This document shows, one piece after another, positions 1 to 5,704 of a DNA stretch of 7,588 nucleotides. This stretch comes from Desulfosarcina sp. Lineage in GTDB: Bacteria > Desulfobacterota > Desulfobacteria > Desulfobacterales > Desulfosarcinaceae. The stretch's first letter is position 1. Every line of letters starts with the position of its first letter. The notes under the pieces are model-generated. The model saw only the letters and a program-made list of their open reading frames with translations. It was not told the DNA's origin and ran no database searches. Location: positions 1 to 7,588 of the forward strand of contig DAOWNV010000133.1 in NCBI GenBank assembly GCA_030642405.1. Reading direction: 5' to 3'. A program made the translations under genes and the position numbers.

Positions 1-700
1 TCCCGAACTCAGCAAACGAACCGGTGCCCATACCAAAATCTACTTCGGATTCGGGCCTAAGTTCCCGGGGCATGACTTTTTGGATAAGAAGAAACTGGGT
101 GAATTCAAATTGATCAAGCCTGATGGCAAAATCCAGGATTTGGAACCGGGTGAAGGCGGGTTTCTGGCGACACCGCTGATCATTAAAAAAGAGGGGGCCC
201 ATGTCGTTGCCGCCGCCACAGCCGCCGGCTTTTACACGATGTATATAAAAAACGGCCGCATGCAGCACAAGTTAGGGACCAAAGAGGGGCTGGAGAAGGT
301 CATTTTAAGTCTTTACTACGAAAATTACACCAAGGCCCTGATCAATGTGGGTCAAACACCAGACAATGCCTATGCCACCCCGGTGGGCCACGGGATCGAG
401 ATCGTCCCCATGGAGAATCCCTACCTTAAAAAAGCAGGTGACACACTGGAATTGAAAATTTTGCATAAGGGACATCCGGCAAGTTTCTGCAATGTCTTTG
501 CCACCTATGCCGGATTTTCTCCCACCGAGGAGTATGCCTTCACCAACAAAACCAATTCTCGGGGAATCACCAAAATCCGTCTCCTCAAGCCCGGACACTG
601 GATTGTTAAGGCCGTCGTTCGCAAACCGGCCAAAGAGGAGTTGAGGGATAAATGCATCGAAGAGAAGTATTCAGCAACGATTTCCTTTGAGGTGCCGTAG
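1..700 (+). CDS. DUF4198 (NikK-like) periplasmic protein, 5' partial
   Basis: The frame is open from base 2 to the TAG at 698-700 (232 visible residues), so the gene starts before the window and its signal peptide is not seen. The first visible residues include YFGFGPKFPGHDFL, which matches the family hallmark of an aromatic-Gly stretch followed by FPxDxFL near the mature N-terminus of DUF4198 proteins. The rest has the beta-rich layout of that family: a segment with many hydrophobic strands, a late TNSRGITKIRL turn, and a closing PGHWIVKA...YSATISFEV strand. DUF4198 proteins include NikK, an accessory periplasmic component of nickel/cobalt ECF transporters, and are often found beside metal uptake genes. 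A TTG at 80 is an unlikely start because the family motif lies upstream of it in frame. The next gene is a NikL-like protein 103 bp downstream. The metal handled cannot be told from sequence. The family call is fairly sure, the function is inferred. Confidence 0.8.
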   Translation, partial: PELSKRTGAHTKIYFGFGPKFPGHDFLDKKKLGEFKLIKPDGKIQDLEPGEGGFLATPLIIKKEGAHVVAAATAAGFYTMYIKNGRMQHKLGTKEGLEKVILSLYYENYTKALINVGQTPDNAYATPVGHGIEIVPMENPYLKKAGDTLELKILHKGHPASFCNVFATYAGFSPTEEYAFTNKTNSRGITKIRLLKPGHWIVKAVVRKPAKEELRDKCIEEKYSATISFEVP

Positions 701-722
701 GGGCAACCCCTTGTGGTTGCCC
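701..722 (+). terminator. Hairpin after the DUF4198 gene, possible weak terminator
   Basis: Immediately after the stop codon, GGGCAACC (701-708) pairs perfectly with GGTTGCCC (715-722) around a 6-base loop. A run of five T (728-732) follows, but only after a 5-base gap, so this is not a clean intrinsic terminator. It could attenuate transcription between the DUF4198 gene and the downstream operon, or protect the 3' end of the upstream message. Role uncertain. Confidence 0.4.
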
Positions 723-746
723 ATGGATTTTTCCGTGGTTACCCAT
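713..746 (+). repeat. 12-bp direct repeat, 22-bp period
   Basis: GTGGTTGCCCAT (713-724) recurs as GTGGTTACCCAT (735-746), 11 of 12 bases identical and 22 bp apart, about two helical turns. The first copy also supplies the right arm of the hairpin at 701-722. Spaced direct repeats in the only intergenic gap could be an operator, but they do not resemble the classical Fur box and could equally be a chance or duplication product. I see no convincing promoter hexamers in 701-803. Confidence 0.35.
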
Positions 747-803
747 CGTCTATCCCGTAGTTGCCGGATGGTCACCAAGTTGTAAAGCGGCGGAGATACA
801 TAT

Positions 804-1124
804 ATGAAAAAATTACGAATCGTTTCATGGGCCGTATTTCTGATTTTTTATCTCGTCACCCTCTCATCCGCCCATACGCCCTTGATGGCCTGTTTTGACA
901 ACGGCGACGGGACCATCACCTGCAACGGGGGTTTTTCAGACGGTTCCGCAGCCACCGGGGTGGTCATGCGGATTGTCGACGGGCAGGAAAAAATCCTGAT
1001 GGAGGGCAGTATGGATGAAGACAGTGAGTACACCTTCGAGAAGCCCCCAGGCACCTTTACAGTCATCTTCGATGCCGGCCCGGGCCACGTGGTTAAGGAA
1101 AAAAGCAGCAATATTTCGGAGTAG
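804..1124 (+). CDS. Small exported NikL/CbiL-like periplasmic protein
   Basis: This 106-residue protein starts at ATG 804, with GGAG at 792-795 eight bases upstream. Residues 1-23 form a signal peptide: basic MKKLR, a hydrophobic core to about residue 20, and an SSA cleavage site. The predicted mature protein would begin with His24. It carries two cysteines (C30, C40), a GGFSDGS turn, a DEDSEYTF segment and a closing FDAGPGH (His95). The order of an N-terminal His, a 'gyFsdGs' strand, an 'eG.tDe.g.f.f' strand and a 'ldaG.GH' end is what I recall for NikL/CbiL-type accessory domains of nickel/cobalt ECF transporters, with a carboxypeptidase-regulatory-like beta-sandwich fold. The assignment is by pattern memory, so moderate. 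It sits 10 bp before the PepSY gene, probably in one operon, and after a NikK-like gene. It may bind a metal at His24/His95; that is inference. Confidence 0.7.
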   Translation: MKKLRIVSWAVFLIFYLVTLSSAHTPLMACFDNGDGTITCNGGFSDGSAATGVVMRIVDGQEKILMEGSMDEDSEYTFEKPPGTFTVIFDAGPGHVVKEKSSNISE

Positions 1125-1126
1125 GA
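1123..1126 (+). promoter_or_regulatory. Ribosome binding site for the PepSY gene
   Basis: AGGA lies 8 bases before ATG 1135, with a further GGAG at 1118-1121 inside the end of the preceding gene. This supports 1135 over the in-frame ATG at 1015, which is buried in the preceding gene. Confidence 0.55.
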
Positions 1127-1134
1127 AACAAAAT

Positions 1135-2769
1135 ATGGCCGGTAAGTATCGCGCGGTCTTTCGTATTTCAAAAGCCATCCACAAATATGTGGGCCTGATT
1201 TGCCTGGCCTATTTCCTGTTGATGGGACTCAGCGGGATTATGCTCAACCATCCGTCCCTGATCAGCCGTCTTTCGATTCCCATGGCGTGGGTGCCGGAGA
1301 GTTACGTCTATTCCGACTGGAACCGAATGTCTTTCCGGGAGGCAGTTTACTCCGAAAAAGAACGCAGTCGGTTGTATGTAGGCGGAAAAACCGGGGTATG
1401 GGAAAGCCGGGATGGCGGCAGATCTTTTATGCCCCTTACAAACGGATTTCCTCCATCTTCTTATGATATGGACGCCCGTTGTTTACTGCTTGACGAGTCC
1501 GGCGGGCCGCCGCATCTTTACGCCGGTACCCGTATCGGGCTATACCGCTACGATTTCAATAGGAAGTGGTGGCAAAAAATCGATGACGGTATTTTGAGGA
1601 CCGTGGAAGTTGTCGATCTGGTCCGAACCGACGATCAGATCCTGGTGTTCACCCCATTTGCCTGTTATGGCCTTAACCGGCTGAAAGGAGATCCCGTCCT
1701 GCGGCGCATGCCCCTCAAATCCGGGATTATACCGAATCCCCGGATACCGCTGTTCCGGTTTCTGCTCAAACTCCACGATGGCTCAATATTTGGATTACCC
1801 GGTAAGCTGTTTGTTGATATCATTGGATTAGCCCTGGTTTTTCTTACCATTTCAGCTGCCTACATCTGGTATATCCCCTGGCGTAAAAAGCGGTTTAAAA
1901 AACGACGCGCCAAACCCCGTTTCTTTAAATTCTTCCACAAATACCATCTCAAATTCGGCATTTATGTGGCTTTTTTCCTGGGAATTATCGCCTTGACCGG
2001 CATATTTGTTCGGCCGCCGCTGTTGATTGCGATTATCCGCTATTCGGTCCCGGCAGCTTTACTCAACGATTCCCGCACTGTCGGGCAGTGGCAGACCAAA
2101 ATCACCCGGGCCGTCTATTCTCACGAGGACGACAGCCTGCTTTTGGCTACCCGAGACGGTTTTTTCCGGGGACCAGCCGATTTTGAGCAACCATTCAAAC
2201 CGGCTTCACTTGATGTTCCCGTGCACGGCATGGGGGTTAATGTTCTGGAAAACCTGTCCCGACAACGGCTCCTGATCGGCTCTTTCAGCGGTCTTTATGT
2301 CTGGAATACCAACAACGTACCGGCCACGGATATACGTGGAAATCCAATCAGCCGCCGAGGCCGGGGAAGGCCGGGGGCTGATATGGCGGTCGGCGCGGTG
2401 GTGCAAAATGGAGAGCTTTTGTATTGGGCGGATTATCGCCATGGACTCAAATCCGCTCATCAGGGTAAGTCCACCCTTATCATGCCGGACAAGATTGCCG
2501 ACAAGAGCCGAATGTCGTTATGGCATTTCCTGTTCGAAGTTCACAATGGCCGTATTTTCCGGGACTGGCTGGGGTCATATACCTGGCTGATTGTTCCCGT
2601 GGGCGGCCTGGTACTGCTGTTTAATGTTCTGTCGGGGAGCTACGATTGGCTCTACCGAAAGTTTTTTGTTCGCTTAAATGCACCCTATTTACCACACAAA
2701 GGATTCAGAGGGAAAAAAATAACATCACTCATTCCCCTTGAAAAACCAGAATATTCGGAGGAAAACTAG
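1135..2769 (+). CDS. PepSY-associated four-helix membrane protein, internally duplicated
   Basis: The protein has 544 residues from ATG 1135. Four membrane helices are visible, at about 18-38, 224-247, 273-292 and 482-505. They carry the style of PepSY_TM proteins: 'HKYVGL...GLSGIMLNHP' at helix 1, 'KLHDGSIFGLPGKL' before helix 2 and a histidine-led 'FHKYHLKFG' before helix 3. The helix 1-loop-helix 2 pattern repeats as helix 3-loop-helix 4, with 'LHDGSIFG' echoed by 'VHNGRIFR'. Each half has a large periplasmic loop (about 45-215 and 300-470) with short beta-propeller-like strands such as LYVGGKTGVWESRDGGRSF, LYAGTRIGLYRYD, LLLATRDGFFRG and LLIGSFSGLYVW. A basic stretch (250-266) links the halves on the presumed cytoplasmic side. 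Some PepSY_TM proteins act in ferric-siderophore or metal reduction at the inner membrane; here placement before feoAB suggests iron or haem handling. No cofactor site is proven. The stop abuts the feoA start. Confidence 0.85.
   Translation: MAGKYRAVFRISKAIHKYVGLICLAYFLLMGLSGIMLNHPSLISRLSIPMAWVPESYVYSDWNRMSFREAVYSEKERSRLYVGGKTGVWESRDGGRSFMPLTNGFPPSSYDMDARCLLLDESGGPPHLYAGTRIGLYRYDFNRKWWQKIDDGILRTVEVVDLVRTDDQILVFTPFACYGLNRLKGDPVLRRMPLKSGIIPNPRIPLFRFLLKLHDGSIFGLPGKLFVDIIGLALVFLTISAAYIWYIPWRKKRFKKRRAKPRFFKFFHKYHLKFGIYVAFFLGIIALTGIFVRPPLLIAIIRYSVPAALLNDSRTVGQWQTKITRAVYSHEDDSLLLATRDGFFRGPADFEQPFKPASLDVPVHGMGVNVLENLSRQRLLIGSFSGLYVWNTNNVPATDIRGNPISRRGRGRPGADMAVGAVVQNGELLYWADYRHGLKSAHQGKSTLIMPDKIADKSRMSLWHFLFEVHNGRIFRDWLGSYTWLIVPVGGLVLLFNVLSGSYDWLYRKFFVRLNAPYLPHKGFRGKKITSLIPLEKPEYSEEN
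2757..2762 (+). promoter_or_regulatory. Strong Shine-Dalgarno for feoA
   Basis: GGAGGA ends 7 bases before ATG 2770 and lies within the last codons of the PepSY gene. It decides for the start at 2770 rather than the later in-frame ATGs at 2803 and 2830, neither of which has a comparable site. Confidence 0.75.
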
Positions 2770-3099
2770 ATGCAGATAAGTTTTTTCAAGCAGAGAAAAC
2801 CGATGAAAAACGCCCGTAAGCAGTCGCATATGCGGCCCAGCCATCATCGGAAATTTTGCCGGCTCAATGACCTGAAACCTGGATGTTGCGGGCGCATCCG
2901 GCACCACCATAGTTCCGGCGCCATTCGCCGGCGACTGCTGGATCTGGGATTGGTCCCCGAAACAACGGTCGTTGTAGTTTGCGCAGCCCCCTTAAACGAT
3001 CCCCTTTTGTTAAAACTGGAAAATGATCAGATTGCGCTGAGAAGACGAGAAGCCGCTTTAATTGAGGTGGAAACACTTTTTGATGACTCGGTATCATGA
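2770..3099 (+). CDS. feoA: FeoA-domain protein
   Basis: A 109-residue cytoplasmic protein. Residues 31-100 make a FeoA (SH3-like) domain: RLNDLKPGCCGRI, then IRRRLLDLGLVPETTVVVV, which matches the family's 'L..L..G..g.i......r.rL.dlGl.pG..v.v', and a final strand LLLKLENDQIALRRREAALIEVE. The usual glycine in 'PG' after the LGL segment is Glu here. FeoA works with FeoB in ferrous iron uptake, probably as a regulator or docking partner of the FeoB membrane or GTPase domain. Residues 1-30 form a basic, His-containing extension beyond the usual FeoA length of about 75-85 residues, and HHH at 45-47 sits in the first loop. The ATG directly follows the PepSY stop, and its own stop overlaps feoB as ATGA (3096-3099), so translation of feoA and feoB is likely coupled. 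Confidence 0.9.
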   Translation: MQISFFKQRKPMKNARKQSHMRPSHHRKFCRLNDLKPGCCGRIRHHHSSGAIRRRLLDLGLVPETTVVVVCAAPLNDPLLLKLENDQIALRRREAALIEVETLFDDSVS

Positions 3100-5657
3100 A
3101 AAGCGAACCCGCCTTTTCCCATAGCGCCGGCCGTTCACCGGAAAGTGCCCGTACCGGCCGGACCTCCAGAAAGCGACCACTGGTAGTTCTGGCCGGACAG
3201 CAAAACGGAGGCAAATCGACCCTGTTCAATACGCTGACCGGCGCCAGCCAGCATATTGCCAACTATCCCGGTGTAACCGTTGATAAAAAAAGCGGGTCGT
3301 ATCGTCACCATCAAATTCGCATCGATGTGGTCGATCTGCCCGGAACCTACAGTCTGACTTCGTTTTCCCTCGAAGAACGCGTGGCGCGGGATTTCATTTT
3401 CACCAGCCACCCGGATGTCGTGGTCAATGTGGTCGATGCCGCCGGCTTGAAGCGAAGCCTGCTGTTGACCCTCCAGCTATTGGAAGCCGGATTTCCCATG
3501 ATAATGGCCTTGAATATGATCGATGTCGCCCATCGCCGGGGACTATCCATCGATGTGAACCGTCTGGAAGATCGTCTCGGTATCCGGGTCATCCCCACAA
3601 TCGGCCGCAAACGCCAAGGCAAAAACGCGCTTAAAAAAGCCATTTGGCAAACGACCACCGGCGAACTTGAGCATCAACAGTTTCAAATGGTGTACGAAAA
3701 AGCCGAACCCCTGTTGGCGAGGGTGGAACAAGAACTCTCCCGACATCCGGAAATTACCACCGGTTATCCCGTTCGCTGGATGGCTGTTCGACTTATGGAA
3801 GAAGATGACCAGATTGAAAAGCGTATTTGCGAACTTTCAAAAAACGGCCATCTGCTATTATCTGAATTGATGTCTGCAAAAACCGCCTTCGAGACGGATC
3901 AAAGCCTTAACATATCGGATTACCTGGCCAGTTGCCGTGAAAAAACGGCCGCCCGAATTACCCGGGAATGCGTCACGAAAACGAGAGCGGATCGACCGAC
4001 CCTCACGGAAAAAATCGACCGGGTGGTACTCAATCGATTGTTAGCACCTTTGTTTCTGCTGGCCACCGTCTATTTAATCTACGACCTGTCCATTGTTCGC
4101 GGCTACCAGCTGACGCAGTATACCTGGCCGCTGCTGGCAACCCTGCGAAACATGGTCGCAGGCCTGCTCCCGGATGCCGGACTGCTCTTAGACCCTTATT
4201 TGCGAGCCCTGAGTCTCTGGATTATCGACAGCACCCTGACCCTTCTAAATTATATTCCCATCTTTTTTATACTTTTCGGGTTAATCGCCATCCTGGAAGA
4301 CAGTGGCTACATGGCGCGCATCGCCTTTATCATGGACAAGCTGTTCTATAACTATGGTTTGCATGGTCAGTCCACCCTTCCTTTCATCCTGGGCGGTGTC
4401 TTTGCCGGCGGATGTGCCGTGCCCGGCGTCATGGCCGCCAGAGCCATCCCCGATGAACGGGCACGAATGGCTACAATCCTGACGGTGCCGTTCATGAACT
4501 GCATGGCCAAAATTCCACTATATACGCTGATCGTTAACATTTACTTTGCGAATTACAAATCATGGGCCATGCTTTTTATCTCCACCATCACCATCATTGT
4601 TGCTCTTTTTGCCGCCAAGCTGTTGACGACTACCGTAATTCGCCAAATGACCACGACCCCTTTTGTCATGGCCCTGCCCGCCTATCACCTTCCGACAGTC
4701 GGCGCAGTTCTTACCCGGGCACTGGAACGGGTCTGGCTCTATGTTAAAAAGGTCGGTACCATCGTCGTGGTCGTGGCGGTGATCATTTTTGTCCTGCTTC
4801 AATGGCCGGGTATAAACAAGCAGCAAATGGCCGGCTATCAACAACAAATGCAGCAGGCCACAGATACCTTTTGTAAAATGATCGAAACCGCCGATCCTCA
4901 CCTGGGCAGATTCACAGACTCCCAACTATTGGACTTATTAAACGATTACGACGATTACAAGCGTGCCTTGTTTGCCTCCGGAGGAGGGAAGGGAAAAAGG
5001 GATGTAGATAGAAAGTTCCAATCCCGTAACGAGCTGTTCTTTTCAATACTCAAGCCGGAAAAGGATGAAACTGCCAGGAAAATCAGCCGGGCGTTGAAAA
5101 AATTGCACTCAAAAAGAAAGCGATTACGACGCGAAATAAAAGAGGCGCGCATCGTCAACAGTTTTCTGGGGATGACCGGTAAAATCCTTGAACCGGTGAG
5201 CCGGTTTGCCGGATTTGACTGGAAAATAAATGTGGCCCTGCTCAGTTCTTTTGCGGCTCGGGAGAGCAGTGTCGCCACTCTCGGGGTCCTTTTTCGAGAA
5301 GGCGCCGATGCCAACCTGACCCTGGAACAACGCATGGACAATGAAGGGCGCTCAACAGGCTTTTCATCACTCAACGCCCTGGCCCTGCTGCTGTTTTTCG
5401 CGCTCTATCCGCCCTGCCTGGCCACTGCCATTATGGTCAAGGTCCAAACCCAATCCTACAAATGGATGCTCTTTTCGATCATTTTCCCAACTGTTCTGGG
5501 CCTGATCGCAGCCGGACTGGTCTACAGTATCGGATCTTATCTGAACGCCACCGGTATTCAAATGATGGGCATATTTTATGGGGTGGCCCTTACAACCACA
5601 ATATTGTTCGGATTTATCAAAACAGGAAACAAGCTGAAAAAGGAGAAGATTGAATGA
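3096..5657 (+). CDS. feoB: Ferrous iron transport protein B (FeoB)
   Basis: An 853-residue inner-membrane GTPase and Fe(II) transporter. The N-terminal G domain shows G1 GQQNGGKST (34-42), switch I around ANYPGVTVDKK (55-65), G3 DLPG (80-83) and G4 NMID (140-143); the G5 region VIPTIG (165-170) lacks the usual SA. A helical linker follows (about 190-305). The membrane part begins near 311 and carries the two gate motifs, GGCAVPGVMAAR (438-449) and PFMNCMAKIPLY (465-476), plus YPPC (771-774). Cys440, Cys469 and Cys774 match the conserved membrane cysteines of FeoB; the canonical 'CsAR' is CMAK here. Between a helix ending near 569 and the AARESSVATLG motif (720-730) lies a charged insertion of about 120 residues. 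The N-terminus is about 25 residues longer than usual before G1. The length exceeds E. coli FeoB (773). The start overlaps feoA (ATGA); no strong Shine-Dalgarno, so coupling is likely. Confidence 0.96.
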   Translation: MKSEPAFSHSAGRSPESARTGRTSRKRPLVVLAGQQNGGKSTLFNTLTGASQHIANYPGVTVDKKSGSYRHHQIRIDVVDLPGTYSLTSFSLEERVARDFIFTSHPDVVVNVVDAAGLKRSLLLTLQLLEAGFPMIMALNMIDVAHRRGLSIDVNRLEDRLGIRVIPTIGRKRQGKNALKKAIWQTTTGELEHQQFQMVYEKAEPLLARVEQELSRHPEITTGYPVRWMAVRLMEEDDQIEKRICELSKNGHLLLSELMSAKTAFETDQSLNISDYLASCREKTAARITRECVTKTRADRPTLTEKIDRVVLNRLLAPLFLLATVYLIYDLSIVRGYQLTQYTWPLLATLRNMVAGLLPDAGLLLDPYLRALSLWIIDSTLTLLNYIPIFFILFGLIAILEDSGYMARIAFIMDKLFYNYGLHGQSTLPFILGGVFAGGCAVPGVMAARAIPDERARMATILTVPFMNCMAKIPLYTLIVNIYFANYKSWAMLFISTITIIVALFAAKLLTTTVIRQMTTTPFVMALPAYHLPTVGAVLTRALERVWLYVKKVGTIVVVVAVIIFVLLQWPGINKQQMAGYQQQMQQATDTFCKMIETADPHLGRFTDSQLLDLLNDYDDYKRALFASGGGKGKRDVDRKFQSRNELFFSILKPEKDETARKISRALKKLHSKRKRLRREIKEARIVNSFLGMTGKILEPVSRFAGFDWKINVALLSSFAARESSVATLGVLFREGADANLTLEQRMDNEGRSTGFSSLNALALLLFFALYPPCLATAIMVKVQTQSYKWMLFSIIFPTVLGLIAAGLVYSIGSYLNATGIQMMGIFYGVALTTTILFGFIKTGNKLKKEKIE
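5641..5645 (+). promoter_or_regulatory. Strong Shine-Dalgarno for the mini-ORF at 5654
   Basis: AGGAG lies in the last codons of feoB, 8 bases before ATG 5654. It is one of the best ribosome binding sites in the window, yet it serves a 16-codon frame and not the large gene that follows. Confidence 0.65.
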
Positions 5658-5704
5658 AAACATTAATCGTCTGCGCCTCGCGCTTTGAGAAGCCTGTCTC
5701 ATGA
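5654..5704 (+). CDS. 16-residue mini-ORF, possible flavodoxin remnant or coupling leader
   Basis: The frame encodes MKTLIVCASRFEKPVS. Its ATG overlaps the feoB stop (ATGA, 5654-5657), its TGA overlaps the hutW start (ATGA, 5701-5704), and a good Shine-Dalgarno (5641-5645) precedes it. The first residues resemble the opening beta-strand and phosphate-loop start of flavodoxins (compare the generic pattern MKtLIvyaSr.GnT), after which similarity ends. It may be the stump left when a flavodoxin gene between feoB and hutW was deleted, or a leader peptide that passes ribosomes from feoB to hutW. A flavodoxin would make sense here because ChuW-type enzymes need a low-potential electron donor. Sixteen residues are too few to prove homology. 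Confidence 0.45.
   Translation: MKTLIVCASRFEKPVS

Noticed and set aside
80..82. TTG at 80 as the start of the DUF4198 gene
   Set aside because: The same frame is open upstream to the window edge and contains the family's FPGHDFL motif before the TTG, so the gene is partial.
701..803. Fur box or other iron-responsive operator before the operon
   Set aside because: I searched by eye for GATAATGATTATC-like palindromes and found none convincing; the direct repeat present is not a Fur box.
1015..1134. In-frame ATG at 1015 as the start of the PepSY protein
   Set aside because: It would overlap 110 bases of the exported NikL-like gene, the added residues are Ser/Pro/Arg-rich with no family likeness, and ATG 1135 has a better ribosome binding site right after that gene's stop.
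2864..3262. 132-codon open frame on the minus strand
   Set aside because: It lies opposite the feoA end and feoB start, has no recognisable motif, and is explained as a shadow of two well-supported genes.
5193..5208. Inverted repeat AACCGG/CCGGTT
   Set aside because: Short, inside feoB coding sequence, with no T-run; likely chance.
4955..5374. 139-codon open frame on the minus strand
   Set aside because: It lies opposite the feoB insertion, is Arg/Ser-rich and shows no domain; a shadow frame.
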